Source of the DNA: CAYOVG01 sp964407285 | Lineage (GTDB): Bacteria > Desulfobacterota > Syntrophobacteria > Syntrophobacterales > Syntrophobacteraceae | Length of the DNA stretch: 37,062 bases | Direction: 5' to 3' | Assembly: GCA_964407285.1 (NCBI GenBank) | Contig: CAYOVG010000020.1 | Coordinates: 1-37,062, forward strand | Shown: positions 1 to 8,526 of the stretch, in pieces | Layout of the letters: each line of letters begins with the position of its first letter | How positions within the stretch are numbered: position 1 is the first letter of the stretch | Translations under genes and position numbers: made by a program | Notes under the pieces: model-generated | Told to the model about the DNA's origin: nothing | Database searches by the model: none | What the model saw: only the letters and a program-made list of their open reading frames with translations

Positions 1-107
1 TGTGGCGATTTGACGTTTACATGTTTTCCTGTTTTCAGGTAGTAGGCAGCTTCGTCAAGGTCCGAAGCACGGTCATGCAGGCAGGCCCTTTAATTTTTCC
101 CTCTCAG

Positions 108-3100
108 TCAAAACCCGACGTGCGCGGCAAGGGCGGCGAGCGACCGGTCCATTTCCCCGCGCAACTGCCGCAACGCCGGGCGAGCCTCTTCCATATCCTC
201 GTCTGCCGCCTTTTGCTCCAGTACCTTTGCGCATTCCAGCGCCCTATTCATTCTGAACATGCCTATCTGGCCGATCAGCTTATGAACGGCCCGGGCAGCC
301 TCACGCATGTCGCCGGTCGTCAGCCGGTCCTCGATTTCCGCAAGGGCTCGAGGCGCTATCGCTATAAACTCGGACGCAAGCTCCTTCAAAAACGCCACAT
401 CCCCTTCGAACGCGTCGTGCAGAGCGCTAAAATCGACCGGCGGAGGACCGGCTTCGGTCCGTACCGCTTCCGATTCGGGCGAGAGGAAGGAAACGGCGGG
501 AGCATCCGCCGTCCGACTCTCCACGGCCCTACTCTCCCTGCCGGCCAGCACCCGCCTGACAGCCTTCACCAAATCCCCGTAATTCACGGGCTTCGTTACG
601 TGTTCGTCAATACCGCTCCGGACAATCCTGTCCTTGTCGCTCTGCATGACATAAGCGGTAAGAGCAATGATCGGTATGGAGGAGGCGTTGTGCTCGAACC
701 GCGACCGCCGGATGATCCCCGCCGCCTCCATCCCATCCATCTCGGGCATCTGTATGTCCATGAGTACCAGGTCGAAGGGTTCTCGTTCCAGCAAAGCGAG
801 CACCTCCTTGCCGTTGGCGGCGCCCGTTATCGTGTGTCCCCCATTTTCCAGCAGAAAGGTTACATACTTGCGGTTGATAGGGTTGTCCTCCGCCACCAGT
901 ATCCTGAGCGGCGGCAGCTCGGCGGGTTCGCCTTCCATATCCACATTCGCGGCATCCGCGCGTTCGACGGGCGGCGACTGCTCCCCCTCCGCCACATCAA
1001 GCTCGACCGTAAAGAAGAACGTGGCCCCCTCCCCTTCCCGGCTTTCCACCCAAATATCCCCTCCCATCATTTGGATGAGCCGCCTGGATATGGTGAGACC
1101 CAGTCCCGTTCCTTCGTGTTTCTTGGCGTACGAACCATCCAATTGGGTGAAACTTTGGAAAAGCAGGCCTTTTTTTTCTTCCGGGATTCCGATGCCCGTA
1201 TCGCTGATGGTGAAGAGCAACCTGCAGGATACGGGAAGACCGTCACGGACGGAACCGCCACGGCCGGAACCGCCACGGGCGGGACCGTCACGGTCGGGAC
1301 CATCCGCGCCGCTCTCGGGTCGATCCTCCGCCGGCCGGACCCGGACGGCGACATTGCCCCGATGCGTGAACTTGAGAGCGTTGCCGACCAGGTTCGTGAG
1401 GACCTGGTTGATGCGTATGGGATCGCCGAACACATGTTTCGGCACGTCCTTCGCAATTTCGTATTCGAGCCCCAACCCCTTCTCGGCGGCCGTGATGCCG
1501 AAGGCGTTTATGACCATCTCGACAAGCTGGTGGAGGTCGAAGTCCGTACGTTCGACGGCGAGCTTTCCCGCCTCGATCTTCGAAAAATCGAGAATGCCGT
1601 TGATTATGCCGAGCAGCAGGCGGCCCGCGTCCCTGGCGGATTCCATGCACTCCCTCTTCTGAGCGGTATCCGACGACGCCAGGGCCATTTCGATCATGCC
1701 GAGAATATTGCTGACGGGCGTCCGTATCTCATGGCTCATGTTGGCCAGGAATTCGCTCTTCGCCCGGCTGGCCGCCTCCGCCTCGTCCCTGGCCCTCTCC
1801 AATTCGATTTCCATCAGCTTTCGGCCCGTTATATCCTCCGCCAGGCCTATGACGCGGTACACCTCCCCCGTATCGCCGTCGCGCACCGGAAATCCCCTGT
1901 CCCATATCCACCGGACCGCCCCGCCTGCATCCACGATGCGGTACTCGATCTGAAACGTATCCGTGTGCGGCTGGAAAAAATCACCGGCGACCCGCTCCCG
2001 GTCTTCCGGATGGATCGATTGGACCCACTTCCCGGCGTCGTCGTAGACCTCGTGGCGAGGTCTCCCCCAGACCTTCTCGTACGCGGGACTGATGTATTTA
2101 AGCCGTTTCCGCTCCACATCCCACACCCAGAACACTTCCTTGATCGTTTCCGCCAGTTGCCGGAAACTGGCCTCACTCTCCCTCAGCGCAAGTTCCGCCT
2201 GCCTGCGCTCGGTGACATCGATGAAGTGCTCGATCACCTGCTCCACATCCCCCCGGTCATTGAAGACCGGATGCCCCTGGATCTCGTAATCGCGTGCAAC
2301 TCCGTCGCCGGTAAGCAGTCTGCCTTCGATCACCACCGACTGCTTCGTCTCCTTCACCTCATCCATCGGACAGCAAATTCCCATCGCACTGCAGGGTTCG
2401 GCAAAGCCCCGAACCAACTCGTAGCACGTTTGCGCGCCCGATTCCTTCGCCAGATTCCGGGCCGCGGTATTGGACATCCTGATGGTGTAATCGGCGGCGT
2501 CGATGACAAGAAAGGGATGCGGCAACGCCTCGATGGTGCTTTCGAGCACTTCCTTTTGGCGGCGCGTTAGATTTTCGGCATGCTTGCGCCCGGTGATATC
2601 GCTGAGCGCAATCTGGACATGCCTGGAATTGTGCGAACCGCTACGCCACGTCTCGGGGTCCTGGAGCCGTCTTCCCTGGAGAGAAACCACTTTCAAGGGA
2701 CCATTCCCTCCCGCCAGGCTCAAATCCATGATCTTGCCCTCGGGAGCTTCCATGAAAGCTCTGAAGCGGCCGAAGAAGACCGCCTTGTCCTCCTCGGCCA
2801 GGTACCTGGAAAACGGGGTCTCCTTGATCTTGTGGATCGGCAGATTCAGTATTTCCGCCAACGCCCGGTTGGCCTCGACAATGATGCCGGCCTCGTCCAG
2901 AGTGGCGTACCCGACGGGGGCGCCGTTGTACAGCCTGGCGTAGCGGTCCCTGGAAAGTTCGAGTTCCACCTGGGTCCGGCGCAATTCCTCGTTCTGGATC
3001 TCCAGTTCCGCCTGGTGCACCCGGAGTTCGTGCATGACGTCCTTCACATGGGCGCCCGCGCACTCCACTTGAACATCCGGCTCCTCCTCGACCCGAGCCT

Positions 3101-3521
3101 CCGCTCTGCAGCGCAGGCTCCGACCCCTCTGGAGAATACGCGCGAATGACTCTACACGGGCGAGCAACTCCTTATTTCCCACCGGGCGCACGATGTAACC
3201 GTCCGCTCCCGAATACAGCCCTTCGGCCTGTTCATCGGATTTGATCTTGACCCCGGTCAGCATGATCACCAGGGTCGAGGCGAGCGACGGCGATTCCTTG
3301 ACTTTCCGGCAGATCTCCAGTCCATCCACATCGGGAAGCACTCTGTCCAGGAGAATCATGTCGGGAGTTTCCCTCAGGGCCGCATCCATGGTTTCCGCGC
3401 CGTTGGACGCCTCCACGACCGTATAGCCCGCATTCTTCAAAATACGAGAGGTGGCGAACAGGACATGAGGATCATCGTCAACCACCAGGACTTTCAGGCT
3501 ACTCCCCTCGGTGTTCTTCAT
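108..3521 (-). CDS. Hybrid sensor histidine kinase, REC-PAS-PAS-PAS-HisKA-HATPase-REC-Hpt
   Basis: This 1137-residue soluble protein should carry out a multistep phosphorelay. An N-terminal receiver (about 9-130, phospho-acceptor D59 in ILLDR) is followed by a coiled coil and three PAS domains. The HisKA box NMSHEIRTP has H597. The ATPase has NALKF, DTGIGIP and GTGLGL motifs. A second receiver has D922 in LMDIQMPEMDG, and the C-terminal Hpt domain has H1080 in HKLIGQIG. No membrane segment or signal peptide is visible, so the input is cytoplasmic. The second PAS holds several cysteines (CYEL...PC...CCP), which may bind a metal or sense redox state. An unusual glycine/arginine-rich insert sits between the N and G1 boxes, encoded by a 15-bp tandem repeat. 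A GGGAG ribosome site lies before the ATG. The start overlaps the end of the upstream CheB-CheR gene by 23 bases, so the two are probably translated together. No output gene is adjacent. Confidence 0.93.
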   Translation of the reverse strand: MKNTEGSSLKVLVVDDDPHVLFATSRILKNAGYTVVEASNGAETMDAALRETPDMILLDRVLPDVDGLEICRKVKESPSLASTLVIMLTGVKIKSDEQAEGLYSGADGYIVRPVGNKELLARVESFARILQRGRSLRCRAEARVEEEPDVQVECAGAHVKDVMHELRVHQAELEIQNEELRRTQVELELSRDRYARLYNGAPVGYATLDEAGIIVEANRALAEILNLPIHKIKETPFSRYLAEEDKAVFFGRFRAFMEAPEGKIMDLSLAGGNGPLKVVSLQGRRLQDPETWRSGSHNSRHVQIALSDITGRKHAENLTRRQKEVLESTIEALPHPFLVIDAADYTIRMSNTAARNLAKESGAQTCYELVRGFAEPCSAMGICCPMDEVKETKQSVVIEGRLLTGDGVARDYEIQGHPVFNDRGDVEQVIEHFIDVTERRQAELALRESEASFRQLAETIKEVFWVWDVERKRLKYISPAYEKVWGRPRHEVYDDAGKWVQSIHPEDRERVAGDFFQPHTDTFQIEYRIVDAGGAVRWIWDRGFPVRDGDTGEVYRVIGLAEDITGRKLMEIELERARDEAEAASRAKSEFLANMSHEIRTPVSNILGMIEMALASSDTAQKRECMESARDAGRLLLGIINGILDFSKIEAGKLAVERTDFDLHQLVEMVINAFGITAAEKGLGLEYEIAKDVPKHVFGDPIRINQVLTNLVGNALKFTHRGNVAVRVRPAEDRPESGADGPDRDGPARGGSGRGGSVRDGLPVSCRLLFTISDTGIGIPEEKKGLLFQSFTQLDGSYAKKHEGTGLGLTISRRLIQMMGGDIWVESREGEGATFFFTVELDVAEGEQSPPVERADAANVDMEGEPAELPPLRILVAEDNPINRKYVTFLLENGGHTITGAANGKEVLALLEREPFDLVLMDIQMPEMDGMEAAGIIRRSRFEHNASSIPIIALTAYVMQSDKDRIVRSGIDEHVTKPVNYGDLVKAVRRVLAGRESRAVESRTADAPAVSFLSPESEAVRTEAGPPPVDFSALHDAFEGDVAFLKELASEFIAIAPRALAEIEDRLTTGDMREAARAVHKLIGQIGMFRMNRALECAKVLEQKAADEDMEEARPALRQLRGEMDRSLAALAAHVGF
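1242..1301. repeat. Four copies of a 15-bp tandem repeat inside the kinase ATPase domain
   Basis: Four 15-base units stand head to tail (1242-1256, 1257-1271, 1272-1286, 1287-1301), each close to GTCACGGNCGGAACC on the plus strand. Read on the coding strand they give four five-residue units of the form G-P/S-x-R-D/G. Because the unit is a multiple of three, copy number can change without breaking the frame. The insert lies at about residues 741-760 of the hybrid kinase, between the N box and the DTGIGIP box. Confidence 0.85.
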
Positions 3522-6500
3522 GGTCTTTCTCCCGCTCCCGGTGCATGCGTTCGGTTATATCATCGTACACCACAACGATTTCCCCGGAAGGCAGCTTGTA
3601 GATGGAGTGCTCCACCCACTGGTCGCCGCCGTCCGCGTTCCGGTAACGGAACACGGGAAAACGCATATACCCCCCGGTACTGTCGACTCTCTGCAAAACG
3701 CTCAACAGATTGTTTTCCCGGACCGACGGAATGGCCTCCACGAGGCTCTGCCCTATGACTTCGCTCGCGCGCAGCCTGCTGATGCCCTCGGCCGCGCTGT
3801 TGATGTCGGCAATGATGAAATCGACGCCTTCCCCCGACGCCCCCGGCGCGGAGGGTCCCTGCCCCGGCGATTCCACAACCGCCTGCTCCAGCACCAGCAC
3901 CCCGCTCGTCATGTTGTCGAAAAGCTCCCGATATCGGCGCTCGGACCTGTGCAACTCACGCTCGGCTTCGGTCACTCTCGTAATATCGAGCAAAACCCCC
4001 GTCAGCACGGATACCACCCCATCCTCCAGCGAGGCCTTCGCAATGGCCCGAATCCATTTTCTGTTTCCGGAATTAGTAACGATCTGCAACACCTCGTCAA
4101 ACGGGGCGCCCTTCCCGCAGGCTTCCCGGAAAAGCCGCTCCAGCACCACGCGGGATTCCGGGATGCAGCGGGCGAACAGCACCTCCGGGGTCAGGGTATC
4201 GCCTATGACCAGTTCGAAAATTTCATGGACTTCTTCGGAGCAGGTGAACCGGTCGTTGCTCAGCCGGTACTCCCAGTGCCCCACGCCGGCAAGGCGGGCC
4301 ATCTCCTTCAGCTTGCTCGTGCTCTCCGCCAGGAGTTCCCGAGCGAGCCGCAGATGGCTTATGTCGGTGAAACTCAGCGTGACGCCCGAAAATGCTTCCG
4401 GCCCCAGGTTGTAGGGCAAAATCCGCATCAGGAACCATCGCCCGCCATCCGCGCACACCTCCTTTTCGTAGTGGACCAGGGATTGCTGAACCGCCTTCGC
4501 CGCATCGACCGGCTTGATGTCTTGCAGCCTGTGGGACAGATCGTTCAAAGGGCGGCCGATGTCGCTGCTCATGATGTTGAAAATTTCGGCCACGGACGGG
4601 GTGAACCGCCGTATATTGAGGTCCTCGTCGAGGAAGAGGATGGCGATATTGGTGCTGGCCATCAGATTATCGAAATCGTTGGTTATTTCGGTCAGTTCCA
4701 TGATCTTGATCTGGTGTTCCGAATTGACGGTGTGCAGTTCCTCGTTGACGGACTGCAGTTCCTCGTTGGTGCTTTGAAGCTCCTCGTTGCCGGCCAGAAG
4801 CTCCTCGTTGGTAGCCTGCAGTTCCTCATTGGACGTTTCGAGTTCCTCGACGGTAGCCTGGAGATTCTCCTTTGTGAACTGGAGTTCCTGTTCGAGGTTC
4901 AGGATGTGCTGCTCCACTTCCTTTCCCACATTGAACGTCACGGCATCCCCGGCGTCCTCCGGGTCCTCCCGCTCCCGGACCTCGTCGAGGAGCACGGCCA
5001 CCAGCGGTTCCTGGCCTTTCTTCTCGGGCAGTATCTTGATATGGATCTGGAGAGTCATCGCCTTGCCGCCTGCTTCCACGATCCGGACGTTGGTGTATCT
5101 GACGTCCTCCTTCAGCGAGATAGCGCGCTGAATGCCGGTGGCGAGCGGTATCGCCAGGTCCTTTACCGCCATTTTGGTGATATCGTTTTGCACGCGACCT
5201 GAAGGCACCCGGAAATACCGGCTTGCGTCCCCTAGGGTATGCAGGAGTTCCAGGTTCTCGTTCACCACCACCAGCGTCGGTATGTAGTCTCCGACCAGTC
5301 CCTGCAGCACCCGCTCGATGGTGCGCTCCTCCCCATGGAGCCGCGACAGTCGGGGAGAGAGACCGTTTACGGCGTTCGCATGCCGGCCGGATTTGACATA
5401 CGGGGCCGTTATCTCCGGGGAGATGCCCGCCAGGAGGCGCTTTCCCTTCGCCCGGTACATCTTCCATTTGTGGTGGAGCAGTTCGAAGTAGTCCGCCTGC
5501 TCGCCCACCGTCTCGCTGCTTCCGAGGAAGAGTATCCCGCCGGGGTTGAGGGAGAAATTGAGCAGTTGGAGGACCTTCTGCTGCACCATCGGCTGAAGGT
5601 AGATGAGAAGGTTGCGGCAACTGGTGAGGTCGATATTGGTGAAAGGTGGGTCCTTGATCAGGTTATGCCGGGCAAAAACCACCATTTCACGGAGTTTGCG
5701 GCTTACCTGGACCTCATGCCCGCTCGTGTGAAAGTACTTCGCAAGGTAACCTTGCGGGAGGTCGGCCGCAATGCTGGCCGGGTAGACCCCGGCGCTCGCT
5801 CGGGTAATGGCTTCGCCGTCCACGTCGGTAGCGAAGATTTTGACCAAAACGGGCCGTGCGGCGCGATCGTTGAGCTCACTGGCCAGCATGGCGAGGCTGT
5901 AGGCTTCCTCTCCCGTCGAACAACCGGCCACCCAGAAGCGCAGTTCCCATTTGTCGCTCCTTTCGAGCATTTCCGGGACCCACTTTTCGGCAAGCAGTTC
6001 GAACGCCTTCGGATCGCGAAAGAAACTGGTGACCCCAATCAGCAGTTCCCGGAACAGGGTGGTAAGCTCCCGCGGGTAGGTTTCGATGAAGCGCGCATAC
6101 TCCCGGAGGTCGCTGATCCTGTTGACGGTCATGCGCCGCTCCAGCCTGCGTATGATCGTACTGGGCTTGTACTGAGTGAAATCGAGTTTGCACTTTTCGC
6201 GCAGGAGGGAAAAGATGCGGTCCAGCCCGGTTTCGTCGGAGAGGAGGGGGTCGGGGCGTTCCGTGCGGACGACATACGGGCCCCGGACCAGGTCGAGCAG
6301 CGTGCGCGACATGGTTTCAGGGGGCAGCACATAGTCGGCGAGTCCCGTGGAGATGGCGCTCCTGGGCATTCCGTCGAACTTGGCCGATTCCTCGGTCTGA
6401 ACGATCACCATGCCGCCGTATTCCTTGATGGCGCGAATGCCGCGCATTCCGTCGCTTCCCGTGCCGGAGAGAACGATGCCGACGGCCTTTTCCCCCTGGT

Positions 6501-6906
6501 CCTGGGCGAGGGACTGGAAGAACACGTCGATGGGAAGGTTGAGCCCCTTGGAGTGGTCCTGATCGCTCAGCAGGAGCTTGCCATGGAAGATGGTGAGGTT
6601 TTTCTTCGGAGGAATCAGGTAAACGCTGTTGGGCATGACGGCCATGCCGTCTTCGGCCTTTTGAACCGGCATCTCGGTGCGCTTGGAGAGAAGCTCCACC
6701 ATCAGGCTTTTGTAGTCGGGGGAAAGGTGCTGGACCACCACGAACGCCATGCCGCTGTCGGGCGGCATGGCGGCGAAAAAGCTTTCGATGGCTTCGAGTC
6801 CGCCGGCCGAGGCGCCGATCCCCACATACAGGAGCGGTATATCCCGCGGTCCCGGGACCACCGTTCCCCCCCGGACCCGGTCTTCAAAATGTTCTTCCTC
6901 TTCCAT
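3499..6906 (-). CDS. CheB methylesterase-CheR methyltransferase-PAS fusion protein
   Basis: The 1135-residue protein begins with a CheB-type methylesterase (about 22-200) with a full Ser-His-Asp set: S33 in GASAGG, H60 in QHLSPD and D152 in GTGSDGM. A CheR-type methyltransferase follows, with the SAM-binding stretch FWVAGCSTGEEAYS near 323-336 and the SCRNLLIYL motif. Residues 683-724 form a heptad-repeat coiled coil built on NEELQ units, typical of this fusion family. At least three PAS domains complete the protein. It has no receiver on CheB and no kinase domain. Its output probably passes to the hybrid kinase whose start it overlaps; that is inference. No chemoreceptor gene is in the window, so methylated targets are unknown. 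I chose the ATG at 6906 because GGGGA precedes it at good spacing; an in-frame start 24 codons upstream is possible but lacks a good site. Confidence 0.93.
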   Translation of the reverse strand: MEEEEHFEDRVRGGTVVPGPRDIPLLYVGIGASAGGLEAIESFFAAMPPDSGMAFVVVQHLSPDYKSLMVELLSKRTEMPVQKAEDGMAVMPNSVYLIPPKKNLTIFHGKLLLSDQDHSKGLNLPIDVFFQSLAQDQGEKAVGIVLSGTGSDGMRGIRAIKEYGGMVIVQTEESAKFDGMPRSAISTGLADYVLPPETMSRTLLDLVRGPYVVRTERPDPLLSDETGLDRIFSLLREKCKLDFTQYKPSTIIRRLERRMTVNRISDLREYARFIETYPRELTTLFRELLIGVTSFFRDPKAFELLAEKWVPEMLERSDKWELRFWVAGCSTGEEAYSLAMLASELNDRAARPVLVKIFATDVDGEAITRASAGVYPASIAADLPQGYLAKYFHTSGHEVQVSRKLREMVVFARHNLIKDPPFTNIDLTSCRNLLIYLQPMVQQKVLQLLNFSLNPGGILFLGSSETVGEQADYFELLHHKWKMYRAKGKRLLAGISPEITAPYVKSGRHANAVNGLSPRLSRLHGEERTIERVLQGLVGDYIPTLVVVNENLELLHTLGDASRYFRVPSGRVQNDITKMAVKDLAIPLATGIQRAISLKEDVRYTNVRIVEAGGKAMTLQIHIKILPEKKGQEPLVAVLLDEVREREDPEDAGDAVTFNVGKEVEQHILNLEQELQFTKENLQATVEELETSNEELQATNEELLAGNEELQSTNEELQSVNEELHTVNSEHQIKIMELTEITNDFDNLMASTNIAILFLDEDLNIRRFTPSVAEIFNIMSSDIGRPLNDLSHRLQDIKPVDAAKAVQQSLVHYEKEVCADGGRWFLMRILPYNLGPEAFSGVTLSFTDISHLRLARELLAESTSKLKEMARLAGVGHWEYRLSNDRFTCSEEVHEIFELVIGDTLTPEVLFARCIPESRVVLERLFREACGKGAPFDEVLQIVTNSGNRKWIRAIAKASLEDGVVSVLTGVLLDITRVTEAERELHRSERRYRELFDNMTSGVLVLEQAVVESPGQGPSAPGASGEGVDFIIADINSAAEGISRLRASEVIGQSLVEAIPSVRENNLLSVLQRVDSTGGYMRFPVFRYRNADGGDQWVEHSIYKLPSGEIVVVYDDITERMHREREKDHEEHRGE
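4735..4860. repeat. Six 21-bp repeats coding the signalling coiled coil
   Basis: Six imperfect 21-base units run from 4735 to 4860, each near CAGTTCCTCGTTGGTNNCNTG on the plus strand. They encode a heptad N-E-E-L-Q-x-x on the minus strand, inside the CheB-CheR-PAS protein. Such a heptad linker is usual for the family, so the DNA periodicity follows from the protein and is not a separate element. Confidence 0.85.
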
Positions 6907-7119
6907 AGCTTTTCCCCTGCTCCACTTCAGACGGCCGGAAGGACAAAGGCTTGCGCATTCCAGCCCGCACGGAAGCAATAAGATCAGTCAACGGGCCTCG
7001 GGGTTGAGGTAAATGGGGCCACCACGAACCGGGGAGTAGCTCAAGCCCAATGTATGCAAACAAAAGTTTCACCCGTAAATGAGCGGTTGTTATCGAGCAG
7101 AGGGATTGTACAACAATAT

Positions 7120-7152
7120 CGCCGGAGTTTCCAGTCAATACGAAACCCGGCG
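7120..7152 (-). terminator. Probable terminator after the sugar dehydrogenase gene
   Basis: Read on the minus strand, CGCCGGGTTTC and GAAACTCCGGCG form an 11-bp stem with one bulged base and a 10-base loop. It lies about 23 bases past the stop codon of the dehydrogenase gene. The sequence after it (ATATTGTTGT) is only moderately T-rich, so efficiency is uncertain. Confidence 0.5.
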
Positions 7153-7174
7153 ATCGAAGTCAATTGAATGTAAG

Positions 7175-8314
7175 TCAGGGAACTATCTTGTAAACTACCC
7201 CCGCATCGGGGGAGTGGTGGGCAAAATAGACCTCGCCGGATTGATCCACCCCGAAGGTGCTGATATTGAGGCCCGTGTTGACCAGTTCATTCGTCGCCCA
7301 GGCCCCACCGGGGTCCATCGATGCTCCCCAGATGCGTCCCGAGCAGAAGTCGGCGTACAGATAAACGCCGAAGAGGTCCGTGACGAGCGTACCCCGGTAC
7401 ACATACCCTCCCGTGACCGAGCATCCCAGCGAGTGGCCGTATTCCAGGATCGGGAGAGTCAGATTCCCGGTGTTGCAGTCGCTTGGGGGATCATAACAGT
7501 GGCCGCCTTCCATCAGCCTCCAGCCATAGTTTGCGCCGCCTGAGCCCATAGCCCGCTCATGGTTGACCTCCTCCCAGTTATTCTGGCCGACATCCGCTAT
7601 GAACAGATCTCCGTTCCCGGAATCGAAACTGAACCGCCACGGATTGCGCAGTCCCAAAGCCCAGATTTCTCCCCGCGCATCATCCCTTCCCGCAAAGGGG
7701 TTTGTGGCGGGAACGGCGTACGGGAACAGGCTGTCTACATCGATGCGAAGGATCTTCCCGAGGAGTGTTTGGAGGTTCTGAGCGTTATTGAAAGGGTCTC
7801 CCGCCGCCCCCCCGTCGCCCACGCCGATGTACAGGTAACCGTCCGGCCCGAATTGCAGTTGCCCGCCATTGTGGTTGGCGTAAAACGGATGGGGTATGGT
7901 GAGCAGTATGGCGGCGGAACCGGGGTCGGCGACATTGGGGTCATCGGATACGCGGTACCTTGCCACAACAATGCTTCCGGCGGTATCGGCGTAGTAAACG
8001 TAGAAGAATCCGTTTTCCCGATAGCGGGGATGGAAAGCCAGACCGAGCAATCCTTGCTCGCCGCAGCAGGAGACAAGCGACTGGATATCCAGAAAGGGGG
8101 CGGCAAGGACCTGTGAACCGGTATATACGACAATCCGACCCGGCTGTTGCACGATGAAGAGCCTGCCCGATCCATCGTTTGCGTGGCTGATGGCGACCGG
8201 TTGCGCCAACCCGGCAACAACGGGTTGAATTCCGAACGCGTCCGCTGCAACGGGAGAGAAGAGCAGCAGGATCAGAACCGCCGACACAGTGATGCTATTT
8301 CTTGATTTGAACAT
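7175..8314 (-). CDS. Exported PQQ-dependent sugar dehydrogenase-like protein (GSDH family)
   Basis: This is a 379-residue secreted beta-propeller of the glucose/sorbosone dehydrogenase family, which oxidises sugars using pyrroloquinoline quinone. The first ~27 residues are a signal peptide (basic start, hydrophobic AVLILLLFSPVAA, likely cut after ADA). Family motifs include GLLGLAFHP, HNGGQLQFGPDGYLYIGVGDGG and LGLRNPWRFSFD, with the His of HNGG matching the active-site region. Several cysteines (SCCGE, GHCYDP, SDCN, LGCSV, FCSG) probably form disulfides in the periplasm. The ATG at 8314 is preceded by GGAAGGA; an upstream in-frame ATG 19 codons earlier is less likely. Substrate and real PQQ use cannot be read from sequence. 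The gene stands alone, divergent from the next kinase gene, and I see no PQQ biosynthesis gene nearby. Confidence 0.88.
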   Translation of the reverse strand: MFKSRNSITVSAVLILLLFSPVAADAFGIQPVVAGLAQPVAISHANDGSGRLFIVQQPGRIVVYTGSQVLAAPFLDIQSLVSCCGEQGLLGLAFHPRYRENGFFYVYYADTAGSIVVARYRVSDDPNVADPGSAAILLTIPHPFYANHNGGQLQFGPDGYLYIGVGDGGAAGDPFNNAQNLQTLLGKILRIDVDSLFPYAVPATNPFAGRDDARGEIWALGLRNPWRFSFDSGNGDLFIADVGQNNWEEVNHERAMGSGGANYGWRLMEGGHCYDPPSDCNTGNLTLPILEYGHSLGCSVTGGYVYRGTLVTDLFGVYLYADFCSGRIWGASMDPGGAWATNELVNTGLNISTFGVDQSGEVYFAHHSPDAGVVYKIVP

Positions 8315-8526
8315 GATGCATTCCTTCCGGACAACCGGCGCCGAGACATTGATTCGAGACATTGAAAGCACACGGAAAACCTATGCGAAAATCGCCGCAA
8401 TTCATTGTTATTGTTTTTATTTTACCAAATCAGGCTAAAGATGTGTAGCGCCTGCGGATGTTGGATAGAGGGTAACCCCCCGGCCGATGCTGATAGGTAT
8501 TGCGGGCGGACGAAAAATCATGTAAC

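Noticed and set aside
21..2570. An 849-codon plus-strand open frame opposite the hybrid kinase gene
   Set aside because: It is antisense to clear kinase coding. Long open frames on the opposite strand are expected with GC-rich codon use, and its protein shows no domain.
4735..4860. CRISPR-like short repeats
   Set aside because: The 21-bp units are contiguous with no spacers and encode a protein coiled coil.
3511..6981. Two long plus-strand frames opposite the CheB-CheR gene
   Set aside because: Both mirror the coding strand (coiled-coil repeats appear as FL-rich repeats) and have no ribosome site or domains.
8400..8526. Possible c-di-GMP riboswitch ahead of the PAS-GAF kinase, suggested by GGTAACC-like sequence
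   Set aside because: The conserved GEMM core and paired helices are not present.
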